Made by a program: the position numbers and the translations under genes | From: Branchiostoma floridae | Lineage: Eukaryota > Chordata > Leptocardii > Amphioxiformes > Branchiostomatidae | NCBI RefSeq assembly: GCF_000003815.2 | Contig: NC_049985.1 | Location: forward strand, 14,373,774 to 14,437,773 | Length of the DNA stretch: 64,000 nt | Direction of reading: 5' to 3' | Shown here: one piece after another, positions 21,315 to 32,076 of the stretch | Layout: each line of letters opens with the position of its first letter | Numbering within the stretch: position 1 is the stretch's first letter | Notes under the pieces: generated by a model | Databases searched by the model: none | Told to the model about the DNA's origin: nothing | Seen by the model: only the letters and a program-made list of their open reading frames with translations

Positions 21315-21629
21315 AAATGTACCAGTAATGTAAAGAAAATGAAGCTTATGATTTTTAAGAAAACAGGACGCACATTTAAAAAGTTAAAATTTCTACTCGG
21401 TTCTGAAAATATAGAAATCGCTACTTTATGCTCCTATTTATAACTACCCTCATCGGGCAGCTACTCCCTAGCAAAGAAACAACTCGCTCTGAAAGCGCGC
21501 AAAGCAGTTTTCAGTATCAAATACCTTATCAGCTCGCAGATATCCGTGAAAGCTTTATTATGGATCTTTGATGTTTGCATTAAATCACTTATGCTCTACG
21601 GATGCGAAATCTGGGGGAAAGACTATTGA
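21315..21629 (+). pseudogene. Non-LTR retrotransposon remnant (end of reverse transcriptase domain)
   Basis: One frame encodes NVKKMKLMIFKKTG...LKFLLGSENIEI, then SGSYSLAKKQLALKARKAVF and LYGCEIWG. This series is characteristic of the region following the reverse transcriptase palm in LINE ORF2 proteins. A single in-frame TAA at 21441-21443 interrupts it, and a TGA ends it at 21627-21629. It sits in the first intron downstream of promoter module A, where module C has unrelated sequence, so it inserted after duplication. The catalytic YADD part is absent. Confidence 0.8.
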
Positions 21630-21849
21630 TAATGTCGGCCAAATGTCCGATTGAATCGCTTCTGTAAAAAACATATTACCGATTCTTTTACTAGTAGATG
21701 TCAATTTGAAGACAATGTTACTACTGCTTGCATATAAATGTACCACACAATTGTATGGGATTTGATTTGGACCGTCGGTTTGATTTGGACCGTCGATCGT
21801 CTTCGAGGCTTGTATGTTATTTGATTGCGAAGGAAAGAAATTCAAAGTT

Positions 21850-22590
21850 TTTTAGATGCATTTATAAAAATGTGAATAAAAGAAATACGGGATTTAAAAA
21901 AACAATTATGATGATTGTGAATGACAGAAATGTAGAATTTTTTTCAAATGCAATGATGACTATTCTGAATGAAAGGAAGCGACCATGGAGCAGAGTCAGT
22001 TCTAGTTCAGCTGTCAGGACTGCGTACAACCCTGAGTCACTTGGCTTGCAAGTGCACAACAGATGAAAGGAAGATGCATCTTTGGGCACGATGGACAACC
22101 AAGAATGAAAGAAAGGCGGGATTTTATAAAAATGCAATTATGACGATTGTAATAAAACGAAAGCAGGGAATTTATACAAATGCAATTATGATCATGGTAA
22201 TTAAAAGAGAGGTGGGAATTTACACAAACGCAATTATGATGATTGTGATTAAAAGAAAGGTGGGAATTTATACAAATATGATTATGACAATTGTGATTAA
22301 AAGAAAGATAGGAATTTATACAAATGTAATAATGACGATTGTGATTAAAAGAAAGATAGGAATTTATACAAATGTAATAATGACGATTGTGATTAAAAGA
22401 AAGATAATTTATACAAATGTAATAATGACGATTGTGATTAAAAGAAAGATAATTTATACAAATGTAATAATGACGATTGTGATGAAAAGAAAGTTAATTT
22501 ATGCAAATGTGATTAAAAGAAAGTTATTTTTACAATTACATTTATACAAATGTAATTATGACGATTGTGTTGAAATTAAAGGTGGGAGTT
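21850..22590. repeat. 45-51 bp minisatellite (about 10 units plus degenerate ones)
   Basis: The unit resembles GGAATTTATACAAATGTAAT followed by AATGACGATTGTGATTAAAAGAAAG. The best units lie at 22120-22500, with degenerate units at 21850-21970 separated by unrelated sequence. Unit lengths of 45, 48 or 51 bp keep a plus-strand frame open (repeats of IYTNVIMTIVIKRK), but there is no sign that it is translated. Confidence 0.9.
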
Positions 22591-22682
22591 CTTTGTGAAT
22601 ATTTTCTAGATATTTCCTACAATGAAGAAATTGATTGTTTCTGAGAATTTGGGTAATCCCAGGTTCTCATTTATTATTATAG

Positions 22683-22754
22683 GTCGAGAGAGGTAACATG
22701 GCTGACACGACAGACAACCCACGTCCAACTGCCGACGGCGCCAGCCCCGCGAAG
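22683..22754 (+). repeat. Duplicated first coding exon, copy 1
   Basis: This 72-bp exon has 15 bases of leader and 19 codons beginning ATGGCTGACACG. It has an AG acceptor and a GC donor (AAG/GCAAGT). The copy at 23144-23215 is nearly identical, including flanking intron (for example AATTGTACATTTAGATTTAT), so the duplicated block covers about 22650-22930 and 23100-23370. The exon length is a multiple of three in phase 0, so either or both copies could be used without changing frame. Confidence 0.8.
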
Positions 22755-25700
22755 GCAAGTTCAAATTGTACATTTAGATTTATCATAAAGTGATACGACG
22801 TCGACCAATCAGAACTCACCATTTCATACTGGTTGTGACGCCTTAACATTGTAGAATTACCACAATCGGTGAATACTAATTCTCAAGTGGTGAATGATAA
22901 ATCTCAAGTGGTGAATAATAAAATTTACCAAACAGAATGAGAGCCACACCGGACATTGACCAATCAGGAGAGATACATATGCTGAAGCTTAAGGAATGAG
23001 TAGAGTTAAGGAGGTATTAAAAATATTTGATAGTCCAAGACTGCAATGTTACAAAATATTGTCGGCGGAAATTTTGGTTTCACAATTAAATCTCTGATCT
23101 TATGAGATTTTCTATAACTTCAGGTTCTCATTCATTATTTTAGGTTGAGGGAGGTAACATGGCTGACACGACGGACAACCCACGTCCAACTGCCGACGGC
23201 ACCAACCCCGCGAAGGCAAGCTCAAATTGTACATTTAGATTTATCATTTAAAGTCACCATTTCATATTGGTTGTGACGCCTTATGAGAAGTGCAACAAGT
23301 GGTGAATACTAATTCTCAAGTGGTGAATGATAAATCTCAAGTGGTGAATAATAAAATTGACCAACCAGAATGACAGACACACCAGACATTGGCCAAACAA
23401 AAGAAGAGCTACACAGGGCATTGACTAATCACAAGGAGAGATACATATCAAAGTGAATGAGGAGTTAAGTAGATTTGATCAAGTAATTATTACACTTTAG
23501 GTGTATGTGTACGATCATCGGTGGCCTACATGTATGCTCCGTATGGGGCAAAGGGCCCAGGCAAGTTAAAGTAAGTAAGTAAGTGTATGTGTCGGTTTGT
23601 TTTACAGGATGGACCGGATTTTGAGAAGCCCATGGACCGTGAGTAGTGAAACAGTTTGGCGAGGGGAGGGCCAAGCATATATATACATACTTTCAAGAGC
23701 TAAATTGTTTACTATACTAGACTAGGTTCAGTTGCTTTTAACTTAATGACGGAACAGTAGGCTTATGTTATCTCTGGAGTGACTGGAGGGAAAAGAGAAA
23801 GTACTGTTAGTATAATTGATGAAGTGGCAAAGGGCTGAAGTGGGAAACAGTATTTAAGATGGATTTTTACATGTCATCATTGACTTTGTGTGGAAATGTA
23901 TTCAAATATTCCGCTATTCCTAAAGTGCCACTAATATTCTGATCCTAGTGCTGCATAAAATTTATAGTGTTTGGTATCTTACTTGTACATACATATGTAA
24001 GTTCCGAATGGCTTTCCTCAGTCCAGCCTGGCCCTTTCTTACCCTTGGATAACTAATTGTTCTACATGATGTTGATAGAAATAGTTTTCCTGGTCGCCTA
24101 CATGAAAACGATAGTGTTGTTTTAGGTTTATTTGTTTGTCTGTATTAGTATGTGTACAGGTTTATCACGTTTATCTTTAAAATCTTTTAAAAATGATTGT
24201 TTTTAGTCCCAGAGGGAAAAGCTGAGATGCAAATCCTCAACGAAGTTCTGGAAAAGCTGATTAAAGGAATGACAGAATCAAGGGTAAACTAAACCCAACC
24301 TCTAATTTTTTTCTTATTTATCAATTAAGAGTTATTTTTCTCATGTAGCAAAACAATTGAATGGTCCTGTTGAGACCTCTAAAAGCCTAGGCCTGATCTC
24401 CACCCGGTCTGCCTAAACACCTCAAACGACCTCAACCTTCTGATTTGTTTTCATTTATAAATGCATAAACAATGTATCCAGAGCGCCACACAAGGTTGAT
24501 GCCCCATGTAAACTGCATATTAGATTCGTTTGAGGTCACTTGAGATGTTTAGGCAGACCCATGTCCAACACCGACGATCCTGTTGCTTCATGAATACATA
24601 AATATGCTAACTGTTGGTCAACGTATTCTGTAATTGGGTCCCTTCGTTATGCTCAGACTTCTTGATGTTTATACTATAGTAGTATTAGAAATCAGTGACC
24701 TGGCTTAGACGTGAAAGGCAACAAACTCTGGCAGCTAAGGATCTTCACAGAGGCCTGAATAGTGAGAATTTGTCCCACATAGCCTATGCGATAGCTGTGT
24801 TATCACTATCATAGGCCTCTACATTTATTTGAATTTGCAACTTTTTCGCCTTTAATAGGAAGGAGAAAAAATCACAATAACGGTCCATGACTTCAAACAA
24901 ATCCAGATGAAGTTGAAGTCAGGTAAGAAAGTTTCTGTGCTGGAAGAAATAAAAGCTTTGGACTTCGAGGGACGACTTAGCTTCGATGAGGAAGTCAAAC
25001 TGGAAGTTGACAAGGCATTGAAAAGGTCAGTGCGAAATAAGTAATGTAGAAGGATTGTTATTGTTATTGGGTGGGCCGACTACTCTCTCTTTGCTGCCAG
25101 GGGCTGAATTGCAAGGAGCTTACAATAGGCAGGGCTAAATCGCAAGTGTCTGGAGCGAGCTGCTATTCGGCACTAATTCTGCTGACCTAAATACGACAGT
25201 AATTGCTCCAGGTGCGGCCATGGGACTGTAGGTGTTTGAACCACTCAGACCGGAAAGGACCCTTACTCTTTTCGATAAGTGTGTTGGGTTCTTTAACGTG
25301 CTTTACGTGTGGCTCTCCTCAAACACGGGACCTCCATTCAACGTCCTATCCGAGGGACGAGATCAACTTCTTTCTCTTCCACCCGAATTCATATATCGGG
25401 CGTCCTCTCAGCCTCATTCGAACTTTTTTTAGCAAGTTCTTGTGAATTATGCAAACCATTTATTATTCACTATGTCAACTTTGTCTGTCCTAACTACGAA
25501 AATCCCATCATTGGTATTATATTTTTCATCTCCTGCAGGATACAGCACATTCAAAAGGAACTAGGTGGCATTCGGGGAATGCTAACTTCTATTCAGACGG
25601 TAACATTGTTCTCTTGAATGTTTTAATAAGTTGACATTGAATTAATTTTATGCTTATCAAACCTCTTTAAAAACCGAAAAAATGTGACAGATACATATGT

Positions 25701-28174
25701 GACTTATGTGGAACATCTACAGATCTCAAGTATGCAATTGAGAATTAATTTGCACAATTAACACAAGGGTGTTATCAATCCTTTGTGGTAAATGGTAGAA
25801 ATTACCTACTTGAGATATGTGTAAGTTAGGTTAAGATGTACACCATGATGCATACATTATGCTAATTACAGCCTTAGTGATGAGACAAGATGAAACATTG
25901 CATATTTCAGGGAGATATGAGGTCTCTGAGGTTGTTGATTAAGAAATGGGTATAACGCTGCAATGTTGATGTTAACTAGGATTAACTTGCAACAAATTCC
26001 ATTGCTAACAGAAGGTGATTTGTCTTGCAGAAAGTGGGAACTATCTCAGGTGTGAAGCTGGAAGCCAAACGACTGATGGAATCACTAGAGGAATCTGATT
26101 TGACATATGAGGCAACTGAGGGAAAGGTACGTCAATCACAGTCGACGACTTGTTAAACTTTGATGAGATGACATATATTTTCTGCCAAAGCGGCTCATAT
26201 CTAATGAGCGACAGGCTCAAGTCAGAGACACTGTATGCAAATACATGTACCATGTTCATCATACTAAAAACATTTCAAGCAAACTAAAACGTTTCATGAT
26301 CAGTCATTCATCGTCAACTCATTCGTCAAGACGTATAGGAGCAACAGGGAAACCGGTTTAGAAATTATCGTATGGACAAGGAAGAGTTTTGGCATTAGTC
26401 AGTGAGTGTGTATAAAACACTGTGCCTGGTGTCACCATTTTGAGAACTGGAGATGTTGGTAGATGTGACATCCGAAACATATGGAACGAAGTAGAATATG
26501 ATCCCCTGTATTTACTCATGTTTTCTGATCATATCTTCGCTCTGTTTTCCTCAGGACATCCAAATCATACGAGAGAGCTGTTTGAAATGTATTCCGGACT
26601 TACTCGCCTTCATGAACGAAGTTCGATTGAAACAATTGAAAGTTCAGGCCCTAATGAGGATGCAGTGGCAACAACAAGTAAATCCTCATCCTTATCATTC
26701 GCATACAGTCTTAAAATCAAAAGTCATAATAATTATGGTAATGGTATAGATTTTAGCATAGAAAATATTGTGTTGCGCAGAGCAGGGAAATGAACCGTAT
26801 CACGTCTGTTTTTGTTCACAACACGGGTACATAGCTCAAATATTTAGAGTTAGCTTTTAACCTTAAATGGACACAAGCTATATTTCTCTAAACTATTTGT
26901 CCGCCCTATTTGTCCGACTATTTGGTACCTGCAATTAGCCCTGATTGGCAAGACTTTGCAATAAATGTATTATCATTATTTTCCAACTTTTTGAAAAGCA
27001 AACTTAAACCGACTATCACTCACTAGCACAATGTTAGCCTCTGACAACAAACGAATAGAGACAATGCTGCATTTCTTTCATCATACTCTTGACATGAACT
27101 ATTACAGGTGAGGCAAATCATGGAAATGCACGAGAAGAACATCGTGGAAACAACCGGTCTGTTTATGATGGAGGAAATCCTGCAATACAACAAGTTGTTG
27201 GTCGGGTAAGCAGAATTATCACCTTTCTTAAATGTGCAAATAAAGATAATCATGCAAATCGATAACTTTTAGAGATAATTGAAAATGCCTCTATATAGAT
27301 GAAGATTCACATGCCCATCGTGTATGCATTTCTACCTTTTAACTTATTTCTACGTTTTCCTATGAGAACAAAATTTAATCGGGTCTTCCTGACGGTTCAT
27401 AGATTTTGCTTCCCTTGACTTTTGAAAGCTTCAGTTGTTTTTCTTGCATGGAGACAAAAGACACTAATTTATTTTCATTTAATACATATGAACGACGTAA
27501 GTTAAACATGCTGCAGAACCCGCAGGATAGTTAAGATTATATTTTAGTTAATGCAATTGAAAGTCCGCTAATTAGCATAGACGTCCAAATTGGCTATGAG
27601 ACAAACACTTTTGGAATTAACTTTATTTGAAACACTAAGCATCCCTTCTTTCTTTACAGTATTTTATGGCTTCGTACAGAAACTATCGCAAATTCTTATG
27701 CCAACTTGGCACGAACTTCATTCCATTGTATTTGCCTTATCAATGCTGTTATGATATATACAAGATCTAATGCATATAATTTATCTATTGCAATTCCGAC
27801 TTAAAGCGGTTCCTTTTTGTTTAAGATTTGCGAACGAAAATCCAAGTCACCCGATCAGGAAGGAAACAGCTTCATCAACATCATCGACAACTTCATCAGC
27901 AACAGCTTCATCAACAGCTTCATCAACAACCTCTGTTGCAGTTTCCATTGGTATAAGATTTCACCTTTTTGATTCATGGTGGCAGTTACTGTTACAGTAC
28001 ATTTCTTTTTGAAACAATAAACCAAGTTGGATTAATCTGTGTGCACTTCTAGCAGTGATAATCGAATAATTGGCTGTCGGCAATTCGTGTGATTTAACCA
28101 AGGTACATATTTGGTATTATTACCTAATCTGTTGTTTACATGGCACTCTGATTTCAGCAGAAGAAACCATCTGA
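22698..28174 (+). CDS. Helix-rich protein of unknown family with Ser/Thr-rich tail (283 aa, 10 coding exons)
   Basis: Exons are 22698-22754 (or the duplicate 23159-23215), 23608-23638, 24207-24283, 24859-25025, 25539-25599, 26031-26126, 26555-26677, 27108-27205, 27826-27950 and 28158-28174, with the stop at 28172. All joins keep frame; the first donor is GC, the others GT. The product has no signal peptide or membrane segment. Residues 1-30 are hydrophilic, about 35-235 are charged, leucine-rich amphipathic helices (for example LNEVLEKLIKGM, IQHIQKELGGIRGML, ISGVKLEAKRLMESLEES), and a Ser/Thr/Ala-rich low-complexity tail follows. I do not recognise the family. A helical bundle is likely and a pore-forming or adaptor role is only one speculation. 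The gene lies behind promoter module A, shared with the beta-trefoil genes. The last short exon is the least certain. Confidence 0.78.
23144..23215 (+). repeat. Duplicated first coding exon, copy 2
   Basis: This is the partner of 22683-22754. It encodes the same 19-residue N-terminus with two changes (GTNPAK for GASPAK) and keeps the acceptor, ATG (23159) and GC donor. If spliced after copy 1 the leader reads VEGGN in frame, giving a protein with a repeated N-terminus. Confidence 0.8.
23511..23582 (+). mobile_element. Retroelement 3' fragment with (AAGT)n tail and 10-bp target duplication
   Basis: The 72-bp insertion ends CAAGTTAAAGTAAGTAAGTA and is flanked by exact GTGTATGTGT at 23501-23510 and 23583-23592. 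A short tetranucleotide tail with a target-site duplication is the signature of a 5'-truncated LINE or SINE. It lies 25 bp upstream of the exon at 23608, including much of the region just before its acceptor. Confidence 0.75.
25057..25380. repeat. Dispersed repeat, copy 2 (matches 13395-13725)
   Basis: It shares GGGTGGGCCGA.TACTCTCTCTTTGC, CAGTAATTGC, CATGGGACTG and GTGTGGCTCTCCTCAAACAC in order with the copy in the NUP62 intron. It lies in the intron after exon 24859-25025. Confidence 0.75.
27218..27320. repeat. Short direct repeat, partner of 29411-29510
   Basis: CCTTTCTTAAATGTG.AAATAAAGATAATCATGCAAATCGATAACTTTT, followed by AAAATGCCTCTAT, recurs about 2.2 kb downstream in the same orientation. 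It includes an octamer-like ATGCAAAT. Unclassified. Confidence 0.7.
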
Positions 28175-31060
28175 TTCAGCATCTACCGTACGGTGGTAAG
28201 ACAGAATTCTTTTTAACGATGACACCTGCTTTCGTGCATTGGCTTCTTTTCAATTGGTACATTTACCTTTTTTTGAATGAGCATAATTCTATTCTGTGGC
28301 ACAGACGACGCGTGCTTCTCTATGTTATTACAATAGTTGCAAGCCGAAGAATATTCCGGCGTGAACTCCATGTTTATTTTCCTTTATTTTCCTCTACAAC
28401 AGAGAAACTCCAGAATTCATGATCTACTTGCTGGACGGCAACTGTTAACCAGTTTCTTATGAGGAAGTACCAAACAGAGGCTCCATCAATTTGGTACCAT
28501 AGCATGAGCATTAGGTTTATTATCATCTTTATCTAGCATCATAAACGTGTTATACTTTACAGGGATTCTGTTTGTGAACAAGACTGGCCGCAGGAATAAT
28601 AGAATGATATCATAAGAGATGACTTAATGACTTTATTGCATATTACCCGAGGTCTCAAGTCTGGAAAAGTCGTGTATTTTTCTCAAAATGCTTTCAAACT
28701 AAATATTGTAAGACAAGTGAGAATTGTCCATGTAGTTGCAGCAAACATATGCAACATTCACTACATTACAATTCAGAGTTTTTTTACACACTAGAGCTCA
28801 GGCATTGTGAATGATATCATAGAGCTGTAGCTTCCCGGAGATGATTTCAAAGTGACATATAGGACTAGTGGCTTTGGTGTTAGTGGTTTTGTAACTCTTG
28901 CAGAGGGTTGTAATGAACATAGACATGAAATTTTAGTAGCATGATTGTACCTTACGTTATATAATATTTTCATCTGAATATAGTTTCATGGAATTAACCG
29001 GAAAAAAATTACAACATATGCCCTTCAACACATTACAATTCTGATGCAGAGATAAAGATCCTGAACATCATTCCTTTACTTACATGTACAACACAATGTG
29101 TACACAATGGCATTCTATCTGAATTGCACCATCGCATAATTTTTACCTTTATTACCAGTATAATGCTATCAGGTCAAAAGGATATGTTAAAATTATAGGT
29201 GTTCAACTTTGGTGTTTTGCTTTGTAACAACGGTTCTTTACTTGACTTATGCTATGGGAATGGATGACTGTGTTTCACAAGACTGTATATTTCCTTGTGG
29301 TATGGTCTAAGTCTAAACTGTGTGAACATTTCCATTTTAATTTGTTCCTATAGTGCTTAGGATCTGCACATGGGTGTCATATTCAGCAAGACATTCTCAA
29401 TACGGATTATATAACCTTTCTTAAATGTGTAAATAAAGATAATCATGCAAATCGATAACTTTTCGAAAGAGTTAAAAATGCCTCTATGAAAATAGATGAG
29501 GGTTCACGCGCTCCTTTTAGACCCCGGGTGGGACACAACTCTGACTGCAAGTCTGACTTGCTACCTTTTGCATTCCCCCTCAAAGATTATGACAACACAC
29601 GATTTTGAAGACAGATAGATAAGGTTTTGTAGAACTGTTATGCCCAAGTATTGAAGTTACACCCATTCTTCTGGACGAGACCAATAACTTTTTTTCATTT
29701 ACCCTCATGTTGAGCTGCTTACCGCAAAAGAAGCCCAATTGTACATATTGTACTGTTTCTTTAGATCAAGCTGGAAATAATGGTCAATGGTTGTGTACCA
29801 GAGATCTGTTTAATCTCTGAGAATTATGAATACATTATGGCATTGTTGGTAAACCCAGAATGAAAAGAACACTCAGATCATTGATATTTGAAGCCATAAT
29901 TAATAACATTGTGCCTTAATACGATGCTTGGTAGATATCACATATGATGAAATTTGCATTGCAATTGAAATGGTTACAATAAAGTATTTTGCAGCTTCAG
30001 CAATGTGTACAGCATGTTTATTGGTGTGATTGTCATCTAGAGAGGAGATAAGTATTATAGGTATAAGGCTAGATAGGCTCATTTTTCAAATAGTCAGAAC
30101 AGGCCAGCATACATACTATCAATTAGTAAAAAATGTACAATGTATGTCAAATTAAGTTCTATAAAGTCTGATAGATTGTGCATGCAGGGAATCTTGTGAT
30201 GCAGATGCAGATTTATGGTTACCGTAAAGCAAAATTTAACCCTAGGCCTATTCAGACCATATTTACTTAATCTATGCTTGGTCATGTGCTCCTTTCATTA
30301 ACTTACACGCGTCACAATGTTGATAGTCCAATAATTTACCACTTAGAAGAAATATGGTAGTTTCGCATTAATCATGCAAATAAAGGACTTACTTGCATAT
30401 TTGGTATGTGTTGATTCCCCATCTACCGCAAACTACACACGGCACATGTATTTGAGTCCTATAATAAAGCAAACACTACACATGTATATTTTCCCGATTC
30501 GCACAATTTTTGCATTATGCACATCTCTGTCTGATCTGCCATACCAAATGGGAATCCGTTCTGGAGCCGTTGTCTCCGTAACTCTTGCTGCCTTGATCCC
30601 AGACAGTACTACACTACTGTAAGTGTGGAAGGAAAGGGGTGTATATTTATTGTCATGATCAGTAAGGCTTGGTTGTTGATGAAAGGCTTCAGGCACTTTA
30701 TGATGCCAAAAGTCTGCGAAAGTTAACGTTCCTTTGTGATATGAAGGTTAATAATCATTCCACTGTTGATCACTGTCAAGAACCATACCTAAGTACCTGG
30801 TCAAAGTTTGATTCTGCTAATGTGAGATGCAATTTTCATTCATTCTCAGCATTTATCCCTAGTATGGCGTTTCCTTCATTTAGCGCCAGCACTGATGTAT
30901 ATTGCAATTGTCTTATTGATATTGTAGATTGCGAGGTCTTTCACGCATAATGATAGTATAAAATTTGTTGTAAATTTTGTTGTAAATTTTTGGACAACGG
31001 CTAATTGCACGAAGCAGGAAAAAGACGAACAAAGAAGTAATTGATGTTTATGTTCCGTTG
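28175..31060. other. Downstream region of the helical-protein gene, no further gene recognised
   Basis: It probably contains the 3' UTR of the gene ending at 28174. The second copy of the short repeat lies at 29411-29510. The open frames of 60-93 codons here have no family resemblance and no convincing splice context. Confidence 0.5.
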
Positions 31061-31345
31061 CGGTACCAAAGAATGGCGCCAGGGGGCATTTGAGATTTTG
31101 TCCTCCTGTCCTTCGTTACAAAACAAGACCACAGCACACCCAGGTCAAAAAATACAAAAACGGAACTTCTGCTGCAGTACCAAGATCACACACCAGGGGG
31201 CCCAAAATTGACTTTGACCTTTGGCTCCCAAAACCTACCCACATACCAAATATCATCGAAATCCATCCAGAGGTTCTTGCGTTGTGTTGACTAAAACAAT
31301 CGGGAAGCACAGACAGACAGACAGGCAGACAGATAGAGAGACAGA
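31060..31345. repeat. Dispersed repeat family member ending in an (ACAG)n tract
   Basis: The segment contains CTGCTGCAGTACCAAGATCAC, GGGGGCCCAAAATTGA, TTTGACCTTTGGCTCCC and CCTACCCACA, and ends in ACAGACAGACAGGCAGACAG. The reverse complement of the same series is seen at about 45061-45300 (GTGTGGGTAGG...GACCTTGGTACTGCAGCAAAA) and, more decayed, at 52250-52410. This is a dispersed non-coding element, possibly SINE- or MITE-derived. Confidence 0.7.
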
Positions 31346-31855
31346 CACATCCAAAACTATATTTCCATTTTTCATGGAGATAAAAATCACCTACATGCTC
31401 TCGAGTTGCACAATTACACGCGATTACAGACCCCCGCCGACACATAAACCAACGGAACCGAACATAATCAAACCACGGCTTCTCGAGTTGTGCAGTCAAA
31501 TTAGTCAAAACAGCTCAACCGCCCATGATAACTCAACAACGTTAACTACAAACGAATGAAACATAACATGACCATTTTTCTTGGTGGAAGTAATGAGCTG
31601 CCAACGAGGGTAAAGAAGAGCTAGCAAAAGGTACGTTTTATTATGCTGGATATCGTTTTGTTGTACCTCCTTTACAGACTTTCAGAGCGGTGGTGTTTAT
31701 TATTTTGGGAGACGCTGATTCGGGGTTTCCAACAAGGTTCACTATGACGGGTTTTCAATAAGGTTCACTATGCCGGGGAAGGGGAGGGACCGTGGGTTAG
31801 CTATATAGCCTCAGTATTGACTTATTACCTTCGCTAGAAGGTTATGTTTTACGTA

Positions 31856-31885
31856 GCGCGCGGGCGTGTGTGTATGAGTGTGTGC

Positions 31886-31919
<34 letters not shown>

Positions 31920-32076
31920 TTGACCAGCATAACTCCAGAATGCCTGGATAGGTGGTATTGATACTTGGTATGTAGGTAGGTCTTGATGAGACCTCGAAAC
32001 TATTAGATTTTGGGCTCCCTAGCGGCTGGTCTTGATGAGACCTCGAAACTATTAGATTTTGGGCTCCCTAGCGGCT
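31856..32076. repeat. (GT)n tract and perfect 49-bp tandem duplication
   Basis: A GT-rich tract occupies about 31862-31920. Then 31979-32027 and 32028-32076 are two identical 49-bp units beginning GGTCTTGATGAGACCTCGAA and ending CTAGCGGCT. The phrase GGGCTCCCTAGCGGC resembles GGGCCTCCTAGCGGCTTCC at 52330, so the duplication lies in another member of the same dispersed family. Confidence 0.85.

Noticed and set aside
21969-22598. 209-codon plus-strand open frame with repeated IYTNVIMTIVIKRK
   Set aside because: It is the translation of a 45-51 bp minisatellite; unit lengths divisible by three keep the frame open by chance.
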